From contig CALBGI010000077.1 in NCBI GenBank assembly GCA_937893675.1, positions 1-51,012 on the forward strand: a stretch of 51,012 bases of DNA. Reading direction: 5' to 3'. Of the stretch, positions 43,614-51,012 are shown one piece after another (the first letter of the stretch is position 1; the number at the start of each line of letters is the position of its first letter). Below the pieces are notes generated by a model. That model was not told the DNA's origin. It saw nothing but the letters and a program-made list of their open reading frames with translations, and searched no databases. This DNA comes from an uncultured Blautia sp. Its GTDB lineage: Bacteria > Bacillota > Clostridia > Lachnospirales > Lachnospiraceae. The translations under genes and the position numbers were made by a program.

Positions 43614-44363
43614 ATGAAAAAAAATTACGTTACTGAATACAAAAATGTACTTGTTGATATCCTCAACAAAATCGACTCCACCCAGCAGGAAAACATTGAC
43701 AAAGTCGCACAAATGATGGCTGATACCATTATTGAAGGCGGCGATCTTTATGCATTTGGACCTTCTCATGCCGGAATGATTGTAGAAGAAATGGTGTATC
43801 GTGCAGGTGGATTAGCTTTAATGAATCCTATCCATTTGGCCAATCTGCTTCCCAATTGTCGTCCCATGAACCTGACCACTAACCTGGAACGACTTCCCGG
43901 ATATGCATCTGCATATTTTGAAAAGCTTGGATTAAAAAAAGGTGACTTCTTATTGATTCATTCTGTATCTGCCCGCATCCCAGTCGTTATCGAAATGGCA
44001 ATGCGTGCAAAAGAAGCAGGACTTAAATTGGCTGGTATTGTTAATTTAGATTTCGCTTCTAAAGTTACCTCCCTCGATCCCTCTGGAAAAATGATGCAGG
44101 AAATTTGTGATGTAGTAATTGATGACTGCGGCGAAGTAGGTGATGCAAGCATCCTTATTGATGGTGTAGATGCAAAAGTAGCTCCAACCTCTACTGTATC
44201 TGGTTGCTACATCGCAAACTCTCTTGTCATCCGGACTGTAGAAAAATTGCTGGAAGCAGGTGTAGAACCGCCTGTAATCCGCAGCGGAAATATCGATGGC
44301 TGCAACGAAAAAAATGCAGAACTGTTTAAGAAATACCCAGATCGTATCCACTATTTAAATTAA
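43614..44363 (+). CDS. SIS-domain phosphosugar protein (UPF0309-like)
   Basis: 249 residues of one SIS domain: FGPSHAGMIVEEMVYRAGG (about 42-60), LIHSVSARIP, and DGVDAKVAPTSTVSGC. This matches the UPF0309 'sugar isomerase domain' group, of unproven function. The true start is ATG 43614 (AAGGA 9 nt upstream); the open frame extends back into the promoter but that part is not translated. MurQ etherases belong to the same superfamily, but the MurQ N-terminal signature is absent. It is the first gene of the plus-strand arm. Confidence 0.85.
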   Translation: MKKNYVTEYKNVLVDILNKIDSTQQENIDKVAQMMADTIIEGGDLYAFGPSHAGMIVEEMVYRAGGLALMNPIHLANLLPNCRPMNLTTNLERLPGYASAYFEKLGLKKGDFLLIHSVSARIPVVIEMAMRAKEAGLKLAGIVNLDFASKVTSLDPSGKMMQEICDVVIDDCGEVGDASILIDGVDAKVAPTSTVSGCYIANSLVIRTVEKLLEAGVEPPVIRSGNIDGCNEKNAELFKKYPDRIHYLN

Positions 44364-44384
44364 CGAACTCGCAGGAGCGCACCA

Positions 44385-45548
44385 ATGAAAAAATATAATT
44401 TACTCATTGCACACGGTGGCGCACCAACAGCGGTTATCAATGCCTCTCTTTACGGAGCTATCAAAGAGGCAAAACAACATCCGGAAATTGATAAGGTTTA
44501 TGGAGCTATCGATGGAAGCGACGGTATTCTGCAAAACAATTTCATCTGCCTGTCTGACATCAACGATGAAGATTTGGAAAAACTTTTATGTACCCCAGCT
44601 TCCGCTATCGGTACCTCCCGTCTTCCTCTAAATTCAGAAGATTATCGAAAAATGGCTTGTAATATTTACAATGCTAATATCCGATATGTTTTATTCAATG
44701 GTGGAAACGGTTCGATGGACACTTGCGGAAAGCTCCAGAAAGAATGTGAACCTTTTGGTATCAATGTAGTGGGCATTCCAAAAACAATTGATAACGATAT
44801 TGCAATTACTGACCATTCTCCTGGATTTGGCAGTGCTGCCAGATTCGCAGCGCAATCCATATATGAAATCGCTCAGGACATACGTGCCCTGCCTATCCAT
44901 GTCAGCATCGTGGAGACGATGGGGCGTAACGCCGGATGGATTACAGCAGCAACCGCCTTAGCTCGTACAAAGCCAGGCGACGCACCGCACTTAATTTATT
45001 TATCAGAAGTTCCTTTTAATGAAGAACAATTTCTTTCCGATGTTAAAGAATGCTATGATAAATATGGGGGAGTTGTCGTTGCTGTCAGCGAAGGGCTTCA
45101 TGATGAAAATGGAAACTCTATTGTTTCTCCCATTTTTCAGAGTGATCGAGGTGTCTACTTTGGGGATATCAGTTCCCATCTTGCAGAACTTGTAATCAAA
45201 AAACTAGGGATTAAAGCTCGTTCTGAAAAACCTGGAATTCTTGGAAGAACCTCCTCTTCCTGTCAGTCACCTGTTGACAGAGAAGAAGCTGTTTTAGCTG
45301 GCAAGGAAGCTGCCAAAGCTGCTATCGAAGGAAAAACAGGTATTATGATTGGTTTCAAACGTACATCCGATGATCCCTACAAAATTTCGATTGTGCACAT
45401 TCCTATTACTCAGGTTATGCTGCACGAAAGAACTATGCCACCTTCTTTTATTTCGGAATCCAAAAATGATGTAACCGATGAATTTATCCAATGGTGCAAG
45501 CCACTAATAGGTCCTATTCAACGGAATTTTATATCTTTTAAAGATTAA
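44385..45548 (+). CDS. Phosphofructokinase of the PPi-PFK clade with mixed donor-site residues
   Basis: 387 residues. The N-terminus (GGAPTAVINASL), PKTIDNDI (Lys133) and ETMGRNAGW place it in the PFK family, close to the pyrophosphate-using clade. The donor motif is GGNGSMDT (residues 106-113), where that clade as I recall it has GGNDSMDT. Gly at this place goes with ATP use, while the Lys in PKTIDND goes with PPi enzymes or trypanosome-type ATP-PFKs. It phosphorylates fructose-6-P or tagatose-6-P to the bisphosphate for the aldolase encoded three genes on. Confidence 0.9.
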   Translation: MKKYNLLIAHGGAPTAVINASLYGAIKEAKQHPEIDKVYGAIDGSDGILQNNFICLSDINDEDLEKLLCTPASAIGTSRLPLNSEDYRKMACNIYNANIRYVLFNGGNGSMDTCGKLQKECEPFGINVVGIPKTIDNDIAITDHSPGFGSAARFAAQSIYEIAQDIRALPIHVSIVETMGRNAGWITAATALARTKPGDAPHLIYLSEVPFNEEQFLSDVKECYDKYGGVVVAVSEGLHDENGNSIVSPIFQSDRGVYFGDISSHLAELVIKKLGIKARSEKPGILGRTSSSCQSPVDREEAVLAGKEAAKAAIEGKTGIMIGFKRTSDDPYKISIVHIPITQVMLHERTMPPSFISESKNDVTDEFIQWCKPLIGPIQRNFISFKD

Positions 45549-45575
45549 TAACTTTTATGACCTATTTTATAACGA

Positions 45576-45605
45576 AAAGCACCGTATTATTTTATGCGGT
45601 GCTTT
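45576..45605 (+). terminator. Intercistronic hairpin
   Basis: AAAGCACCG / CGGTGCTTT with inner GTA/TGC pairs, between the PFK and second SIS genes, 23 nt before the next start. No strong U tract follows, so it more likely causes partial termination or mRNA processing. Confidence 0.5.
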
Positions 45606-45628
45606 CAAACTAGAAAAGGAGAATTTTT

Positions 45629-46678
45629 ATGAATACCGAATCTGTTACTTATAAAGAAATATTTGAACAGCCACAGGCCTTTTTGTCTGTTAACAGCAAC
45701 TTGGAAAAAATTCAAAGCACCATCCGCAGTGTATTTGCAAAAAGAAACATTAAAAGAGTAATTTTTACCGGCTGCGGAACTTCCCTTTATCTGGCGCAAA
45801 CATCCGCTGCCTTATTCTCTCATTATAACACGGTAAAAGCACAGGCTGTCCCCTGTTCTGAATTAATTTTCCACCCAGAACTATATATTGACGATTCTGA
45901 GACTTTAGTTTGTCCTATCACACGAAAAAGTATTACCACTGAAGTTCGCATGGCCATCAAGCGTGTTCATGATTTTAAAAATGTAGAATCTCTGGCAATC
46001 ACATGCTGTGAGGGTTCTTCTGAATATAATGAAGATTTGATTCTGTCTGATAACGCAGAAGAAAAAAGTATTGTTATGACTAAATCATTTACCAGCATGG
46101 TTTATCTAGCCGCTATTATGGCTATGACTGTCGCTGAACAAAAAAATGAACTGAAAGAAATGACTGATAAGATTCCTGATCTTGCAACCAAATTACTGGA
46201 AGATTTAAATAACCTCTCCAAAAAGATCATCGCAGAACATCCAGAAATTAACCTTCTGATCACTTTGGGACAAGGGGTAAACTATGGTATTTCCAACGAG
46301 TGCATGAATAAAGAAAAAGAGATGTCTCTTTCCAATTCTGAAAGCTATTATACATTGGAATATCGTCACGGCCCCATGTCTCTGGTAGATAAAAATACAT
46401 TATTGGTACTCCTTTCCTCCCAGGACTGCAAAGATTACGAACGCAACATGATGGAAGAAATGAAGCGCAACGGCGGAATCGTCCTTATTGTCGGAGAAAA
46501 AGATTCTAATGACTGGTCCTTTGCTGATTATACCTATTTTACCGAAACAGGATTAAACGATTACCAACTTTCCCCTGTTACCGGTATTATCGGTCAACTA
46601 TTGGGCTACTATGTTGCTCTTTCAAAAGGACTAAATTTAGATGCACCCCGTCATTTGGCTCAGGCTATCGTGATTTAA
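45629..46678 (+). CDS. Double-SIS aminosugar-phosphate isomerase/deaminase (AgaS/GlmS-like)
   Basis: 349 residues with two SIS domains like the isomerase half of GlmS and AgaS. Seen: TGCGTSLYLAQ (about 49-59), a divergent phosphate loop PITRKSITTEV instead of SxSGxTxET, ESYYTLEYRHGPMSL with the conserved E-RHGP, and a C-terminal LNLDAPRHLAQAI tail. It lacks the glutaminase domain, so it likely deaminates an aminosugar-6-phosphate to a ketose phosphate. This is the step that follows NagA. The exact sugar is unknown. Confidence 0.87.
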   Translation: MNTESVTYKEIFEQPQAFLSVNSNLEKIQSTIRSVFAKRNIKRVIFTGCGTSLYLAQTSAALFSHYNTVKAQAVPCSELIFHPELYIDDSETLVCPITRKSITTEVRMAIKRVHDFKNVESLAITCCEGSSEYNEDLILSDNAEEKSIVMTKSFTSMVYLAAIMAMTVAEQKNELKEMTDKIPDLATKLLEDLNNLSKKIIAEHPEINLLITLGQGVNYGISNECMNKEKEMSLSNSESYYTLEYRHGPMSLVDKNTLLVLLSSQDCKDYERNMMEEMKRNGGIVLIVGEKDSNDWSFADYTYFTETGLNDYQLSPVTGIIGQLLGYYVALSKGLNLDAPRHLAQAIVI

Positions 46679-46698
46679 TTTCATTTTGAGGAAACCCT

Positions 46699-47856
46699 AT
46701 GAATTCATATGTTATTTCAAATGTAACCATAGTTACCCCCGACAGATGTATTGATCATGCAAATATACTGATTAGCAATGGAATTATCCAGAAGATTTCA
46801 CAAGAATCAATTTCCTGCGAAACTGTTCTGGACGGTCATGGTGCCTACGCCATGGCCGGATTCATTGATGTCCATACACATGGTTGTATGGGCATCGATG
46901 TCAATGGTGCCACCCCTAAAGACTTTCAGACTATGGCATCCCACTATGCATCCTGGGGCGTAACAGGCTTTTTACCAACCGTTTTAAGCGATTCCGTGGA
47001 AGCTACGAAAAAATATCTTTCCAACATTGCAGATGCATCTCAAAATCTTACTACCGGTTCCAAAATAATCGGAATTCATTTGGAAGGACCATTTCTTTCC
47101 CCGGATTATAAAGGTGCTATGCCAGAATGCTTTCTCCGCCAACCAGATCTTGCTTTATTTGACACCTTCTATTCCGCTTCCCAAGGTATGTTAAAGCTCA
47201 TGACCTGCGCACCGGAGCTAACGCACATGGAAGAGCTGATTCTTCACGCCACTAAAAAAAATGTAGTTATTTCCATCGGACATACTGGTGCCACCTATGA
47301 ACAGGCAAAAAAAATGATCAAAGTCGGTGCAAAAAGCACTACCCATACTTTCAACGGTATGCGTCTATTTCACCAACACCAGCCCGCAGTTATGGGTGCA
47401 GCATTGGAAAGCAATATTTACTGTGAAGCGATCTGCGATGGACGCCATCTGCATCCAGGAACTGTTTCCATGCTGCTGAGCATCAAAGGCAAAGAACGTT
47501 TCATTGCCATCACCGACAGTATGATGGCTGCCGGAATGCCAGACGGCCGCTACAAGTTAGGCATCAACGATATCATAGTAAAAAATGGGGATGCCCAACT
47601 GGCTGACGGTTCTTCTCGGGCCGGAAGCACACTCACCATGATTCAAGCACTTCAAAATATTCTGAAATTTACAGGCTGCGACCTTTGCTGTGCAACCAGA
47701 TTGCTGAGTTTAAACCCAGCTTCCCTTCTCGGTATCGACAATCGAAAAGGAAGCCTGGCTGTCGGAAAAGATGCTGACCTTGTACTGCTTTCATCAAACC
47801 TTGAAGTACTTCAGACAATTTCCGAAGGCACATTTATTTATCAGAAAAATATTTAG
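46699..47856 (+). CDS. N-acetyl-aminosugar-6-phosphate deacetylase (NagA/AgaA family)
   Basis: 385 residues of the amidohydrolase superfamily. GFIDVHTHGC (metal His pair), HLEGPFLSP with the metal-binding Glu, SIGHTGA and THTFNGM with metal His residues, and the catalytic Asp in AITDSM. It removes acetate from GlcNAc-6-P or GalNAc-6-P. GAGG lies just before the ATG, 20 nt after the SIS gene. Confidence 0.93.
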   Translation: MNSYVISNVTIVTPDRCIDHANILISNGIIQKISQESISCETVLDGHGAYAMAGFIDVHTHGCMGIDVNGATPKDFQTMASHYASWGVTGFLPTVLSDSVEATKKYLSNIADASQNLTTGSKIIGIHLEGPFLSPDYKGAMPECFLRQPDLALFDTFYSASQGMLKLMTCAPELTHMEELILHATKKNVVISIGHTGATYEQAKKMIKVGAKSTTHTFNGMRLFHQHQPAVMGAALESNIYCEAICDGRHLHPGTVSMLLSIKGKERFIAITDSMMAAGMPDGRYKLGINDIIVKNGDAQLADGSSRAGSTLTMIQALQNILKFTGCDLCCATRLLSLNPASLLGIDNRKGSLAVGKDADLVLLSSNLEVLQTISEGTFIYQKNI

Positions 47857-47866
47857 GAGTATTATT

Positions 47867-48973
47867 ATGTCTATTACATCTATGAAAAGTATTCTGAATG
47901 CTGCTTTAAAACACGGCTATGCAGCAGGCGCTTTTAATGTACATACCCCTCATGAAGCAGAAGCCGCCATTCACATTCACGAAATCATGCGAGCTCCGGC
48001 TATACTTCAGCTGATTCAGCCTTCTGCCGGATTTATGAGCGGTAATCCCGATTATATGCACGCTGATCAAAACGAACAAATTAAAGGAATTCAAAATTTC
48101 TGCAGCAAAGTACTTCCCCTTATGGAAAAGGCCTCTGTTCCCGTCGCTTTAAATCTGGATCATGGGCACGATCCTGAAATCGTAAAAGCCTGTGTAGATG
48201 CTGGCTTCACCGCAGTTATGATTGATGGCTCTTACATGAATTTCGATGGAAATGCTGCTCTTACCAAAGAAATAGTAACTTATGCCCACGCACGTTCTGT
48301 AGATGTGGAAGCTGAATTAGGAGTACTTGCCGGACGAGAAGACCACACCGGTGCCACTAGGGAAATCTATACGGATCCCTCCCGTGTAGTAGAATTCTTC
48401 GAAAAAACCGGGGTCGATTGTCTGGCTCTTTCCTACGGTACACTTCATGGTCCTAATAAGGGAACAGATTTAAAAATCCGCAAAGAAATCGCAATTGCTT
48501 CTTACGAAAATATGCGCTACAACGGAGGTATCCGTCCTCTCGTCAGCCACGGTTCTTCGCTTGTAAAACCGGCTGTTGTTAACGAAATCAACGAATTAGG
48601 CGGAAAGCTGCAAAACACTGCCGGTGTTCCCCTAACGCAAATACAGGAAGTAATTCCCTATGGAATTGCCAAAATCAATATCGGAACCGATATCCGATTA
48701 TCTATCTTAAGAACTTTTCGCGAATACTTTACAAAACATCCAGAAGCCAAATCCAGTGGAATTACCAAAGAGGTCTGGGAGCGGATGCAGAAAAAGCCTG
48801 AATGTATCGATGAACGCTATCTTCTCACACCAATCCAGAAAGATTTAATCGACTTCCGCAAACAGGAGGACTCTGCTATCTTAATCGATTTAGTACAAAA
48901 AGCGATAATGGAAACTGTTGGCGAACTACTAGTGCATTTCGGTCAGGCCGGAATGGCAGGTACTGTAAAATAA
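47867..48973 (+). CDS. Class II fructose/tagatose-bisphosphate aldolase
   Basis: 368 residues, longer than the usual 285-310. N-terminal AGAFNVHTPHEAEA, catalytic and zinc residues in LNLDHGHD, VEAELGVLAG, LSYGTLHG and LVSHGSS. A C-terminal extension of about 70 residues is predicted helical. ATG 47867 with AGGAG 7 nt upstream is chosen; the open frame extends back over nagA without a start signal. It cleaves a ketose bisphosphate to triose phosphates; GatY/KbaY-like tagatose use cannot be excluded. Confidence 0.92.
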   Translation: MSITSMKSILNAALKHGYAAGAFNVHTPHEAEAAIHIHEIMRAPAILQLIQPSAGFMSGNPDYMHADQNEQIKGIQNFCSKVLPLMEKASVPVALNLDHGHDPEIVKACVDAGFTAVMIDGSYMNFDGNAALTKEIVTYAHARSVDVEAELGVLAGREDHTGATREIYTDPSRVVEFFEKTGVDCLALSYGTLHGPNKGTDLKIRKEIAIASYENMRYNGGIRPLVSHGSSLVKPAVVNEINELGGKLQNTAGVPLTQIQEVIPYGIAKINIGTDIRLSILRTFREYFTKHPEAKSSGITKEVWERMQKKPECIDERYLLTPIQKDLIDFRKQEDSAILIDLVQKAIMETVGELLVHFGQAGMAGTVK

Positions 48974-49018
48974 TCCAACTGGAAACCACCACCAAACAGG
49001 AATACAAGGAGAAACAAC

Positions 49019-49792
49019 ATGAACGAAGCCGATATAACTCAATTATTGGAAAATGTAAAAAGTGGGGATATTGCCATAGCCGATGCACTACTTAAATTAA
49101 AAGTACAACCTTTTTCTGATCTCGGCTACGCTAAGGTAGATCATCATCGTGGAATTCGGCAGGGCATTCAGGAAATTATTTATGGTCAAAGTAAAAGCCC
49201 TAAGCAAATTTGCGGAATTGTAGAAAATATGCTGCAAACCGGTGCATCTAATATTCTGATTACACGTATGTCTCCGGAAGCTTCTAATTATCTAAAGAAT
49301 ACTCTTCCCCAAGAGTCTGATCTTTTTTACGACCCGATTTCTAGAGTCGGTGTGGTAAATCGACAGCCTACCCCCGATTTGCGAGGCAATATCATCATTG
49401 CCTCTGCCGGAACAAGTGATATGCCTGTTGCAGAAGAAGCTGCTCTCACGGCTGAATTATTGGGAAATCGTGTCACACGCATTTATGATGTAGGTGTTGC
49501 AGGCATTCATCGTCTTCTTTCCTACAGCGAACTCCTCATGACAGCACGTGTAATTGTTGTCATTGCCGGAATGGAAGGTGCTCTTGCAAGCGTCATCGGA
49601 GGAATCACTGACTGTCCTGTCATTGCCGTTCCAACAAGTATTGGATACGGTGCAAACTTTAGTGGTTTATCCGCACTTCTTTCTATGCTAAATTCCTGTG
49701 CTAGCGGTGTTTCTGTTGTAAATATTGACAACGGATTTGGTGCTGCGTATTGTGCCAGCATGATTAATCAAATGAAAGGATGGGATGAATAG
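49019..49792 (+). CDS. larB: Nickel-pincer cofactor synthesis protein LarB (NaAD carboxylase)
   Basis: 257 residues. The C-terminal AIR-carboxylase-like domain has VIAGMEGALASVIGG, PVIAVPTSIGYGANF, LNSCASGVSVVNIDNGFGA with the reactive Cys. It carboxylates and hydrolyses nicotinic acid adenine dinucleotide in the first step of the cofactor made for LarA. AAGGAG precedes the ATG. It abuts larC with no gap. Confidence 0.95.
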   Translation: MNEADITQLLENVKSGDIAIADALLKLKVQPFSDLGYAKVDHHRGIRQGIQEIIYGQSKSPKQICGIVENMLQTGASNILITRMSPEASNYLKNTLPQESDLFYDPISRVGVVNRQPTPDLRGNIIIASAGTSDMPVAEEAALTAELLGNRVTRIYDVGVAGIHRLLSYSELLMTARVIVVIAGMEGALASVIGGITDCPVIAVPTSIGYGANFSGLSALLSMLNSCASGVSVVNIDNGFGAAYCASMINQMKGWDE

Positions 49793-50548
49793 ATGCCTCC
49801 ACGAATTTACTTACAATGCCATATGGGAGCCGCCGGCGATATGCTGACTGCGGCTCTGTACGAATTACTAAATCCAGAAGATCAAAAAAGCTTTTGCCAG
49901 CTTATGAATCAAAAGGAATTAGATATTTCTGTAATTCCAGAGTCTGTAAATTCACAAGGAATTTCAGGCACACGCATTCATGTTTCCATTCATGGTGAAG
50001 AAGAGCATGTTCATGAATATACTCATGAACATGCGCATGAACACTCGTCACTAAATGATATATATCAAATTATTGATCACTACCCTATCCAGGATTCTGT
50101 CAAAGAACAGGCAAAACAAATCTACCAAAATATTGCCAACGCTGAAAGTCAAATACATGGAAAAACCGTATCTGAAATTCATTTTCATGAAGTCGGAATG
50201 AAAGATGCCATCGCCGATATTATTCATGTATGTTGGATTCTAAGTTGTTTGCAGCCGGAAGAAATCGTTGTATCTGAGATTAATGTTGGTCATGGAACTT
50301 TCCATTGCGCCCATGGCATTATGCCTGTTCCTGCACCTGCAACTGCTCTACTGTTAAAAAATGCACCAATCTATTCTGATGATACCCCGGGCGAATTATG
50401 CACTCCAACCGGAGCTGCCTTACTCCAATATTTTCACTCTTCTTACAGCAATCTTCCCAAAATGAAAATTCATAAAATTGGTTACGGCATAGGGTCTAAA
50501 AAATTTCAAAACCCCAATTTTGTACGTGCATTTCTATACGAAGTATAA
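49793..50548 (+). CDS. larC: LarC N-terminal part (nickel insertion), C-terminal domain absent
   Basis: 251 residues matching LarC1: HMGAAGDM at the start, a His-rich loop (residues about 74-85, HVHEYTHEHAHEH) likely to hold nickel, EIHFHEVG and NVGHGTF, ending IGYGIGSKKFQNPNFVRAFLYEV. L. plantarum LarC continues into a second, CTP-binding domain, reached there by frameshifting. Here the stop is followed at once by a terminator and no second-domain sequence is seen in any frame. LarE is also absent from the window. It starts directly after the larB stop. Confidence 0.92.
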   Translation: MPPRIYLQCHMGAAGDMLTAALYELLNPEDQKSFCQLMNQKELDISVIPESVNSQGISGTRIHVSIHGEEEHVHEYTHEHAHEHSSLNDIYQIIDHYPIQDSVKEQAKQIYQNIANAESQIHGKTVSEIHFHEVGMKDAIADIIHVCWILSCLQPEEIVVSEINVGHGTFHCAHGIMPVPAPATALLLKNAPIYSDDTPGELCTPTGAALLQYFHSSYSNLPKMKIHKIGYGIGSKKFQNPNFVRAFLYEV

Positions 50549-50562
50549 TTCTTCTCAGTCAA

Positions 50563-50600
50563 AAAGGGGCTGTCAATATACTCCCAACAGCCCCTTTATA
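50563..50600. terminator. Terminator of the SIS-larC operon
   Basis: AAAGGGGCTGT / ACAGCCCCTTT, 11-bp perfect stem, 13-nt loop, with T-rich end; also placed to serve the convergent fragment at 50626. Confidence 0.9.
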
Positions 50601-50625
50601 TCAGATCCTATTTCTGTAATATATT

Positions 50626-50931
50626 TTATTCTTCTGACAAACTATACAAAGTCACTTCACCAGATCCATGATTTGCAGAAAAAACTTTAATAGTATTTTC
50701 CTCTTGATATACACTTATCTGTGTAGGTCCCACGTTACTTTCTATTAATGTATGCATATCACTTTCCACATCAATAATTTCCAAACTCTTCTCTCCACCG
50801 CGGCTTCCTACAATCAATGAAAGTTTGCCAAACAACTCTCCTAACCATATAACATGCCCAAAATCAATACAGTAACTTCTTATTTTTCCATAAGAATTAT
50901 CTGTCATTCTGTAAACAGATACTTTTATCCT
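50626..50931 (-). pseudogene. 3' remnant of a propeller-like protein gene
   Basis: A minus-strand frame of about 100 codons from a TGA at 50934 to the stop at 50626. It reads through the internal ATG at 50907, with ...VSVYRMTDNSYGK upstream in frame. The end (PTQISVYQ; SANHGSGEVTLYSL) looks like the last blades of a seven-bladed beta-propeller (lactonase/FG-GAP type). The protein lacks its N-terminal blades and a ribosome binding site. An IS-like end begins 11 nt upstream, which may explain the truncation. Confidence 0.5.
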
Positions 50932-50941
50932 TCACTTTTTA

Positions 50942-51012
50942 GGCTCTTTGTCAAGTTTTGGGGTGGGATTCTTAGGAATCCTGCCCTATTACTGCATTTT
51001 GAGCCTTTTTTA
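50942..51012. mobile_element. Possible end of an ISL3-like insertion sequence
   Basis: The stretch starts GGCTCTTTGTCAAG, which I recall as similar to ISL3-family terminal inverted repeats. It contains a GGATTC/GAATCC dyad and runs off the window. No transposase is visible, so the assignment is tentative. Confidence 0.35.

Noticed and set aside
43614..44363. Calling the first SIS protein MurQ
   Set aside because: The MurQ etherase signature (TEQxN...ID) is absent; the sequence fits UPF0309-type SIS proteins, so etherase function stays a hypothesis only.

Overview
The window looks like part of a chromosome from a low-to-moderate-GC Firmicute, most likely a gut Lachnospiraceae (Blautia/Dorea-like). 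Supporting signs are AGGAGG-type ribosome binding sites with 7-9 nt spacing, sigma-A promoters (TTGACA-17-TATAAT), a CIRCE element, clostridial-type GlnRS, DegV, Maf and CsoR/CopA, a BlaI/M56 pair, and several ROK/ABC sugar operons. No phage, CRISPR array or complete insertion sequence is visible. An IS-like end may lie at the extreme right edge.

Layout. (1) 1-7.4 kb, AT-rich, minus strand: a sugar-type operon running ROK regulator, BadF-type kinase, secreted binding protein, RbsC permease, YhfX-like PLP racemase, RbsA ATPase. (2) 7.5-10.6 kb: csoR-copA copper efflux under a textbook CsoR operator; copA carries a C-terminal CopZ-like domain with its own ribosome binding site. (3) 10.6-14.7 kb: pyrimidine genes pyrC-pyrF-pyrK-pyrD. 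(4) 14.7-35 kb, visibly GC-richer housekeeping and surface genes: cold-shock protein with a structured leader, an ABC pair, DegV, htpG with CIRCE, a large repeat-rich surface protein, HAD and Maf proteins, a polyferredoxin, glnS, tRNA-Thr, and a three-gene BlaI / M56 sensor / SH3-protein system. (5) 35.3-50.6 kb, AT-rich: two divergent operons. The minus-strand arm encodes a LarA homologue, a TIM paralogue, a four-subunit SsuBC-type transporter core, a ROK regulator and a lipoprotein binding protein. The plus-strand arm encodes an SIS protein, a PFK, a second SIS isomerase/deaminase, NagA, a class II aldolase, LarB and a short LarC. (6) 50.6-51.0 kb: a truncated propeller-like gene next to the IS-like end.

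How the genes work together. The 35-50 kb divergon reads as one catabolic system. An ABC importer brings in a small, probably amino-sugar-like compound. NagA and the SIS enzymes deacetylate, deaminate and isomerise it, and PFK, aldolase and TIM finish it to triose phosphates. A nickel-pincer LarA with its own LarB/LarC maturation proteins probably racemises or epimerises a 2-hydroxyacid part. One reading is a lactyl-ether amino sugar such as N-acetylmuramate; another is a GalNAc-like sugar plus a sugar acid. The substrate is not provable from sequence.

The strongest candidates for new biology are four. First, the Lar-containing amino-sugar divergon. Second, its importer, whose two ATPases show complementary degeneration, as in asymmetric ABC exporters. 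Third, the BlaI-M56-SH3 system, in which sensor and secreted protein share a Trp/Gly-rich repeat and BlaI-type boxes sit at the secreted protein's promoter. Fourth, an embedded start site that could release free CopZ from copA.
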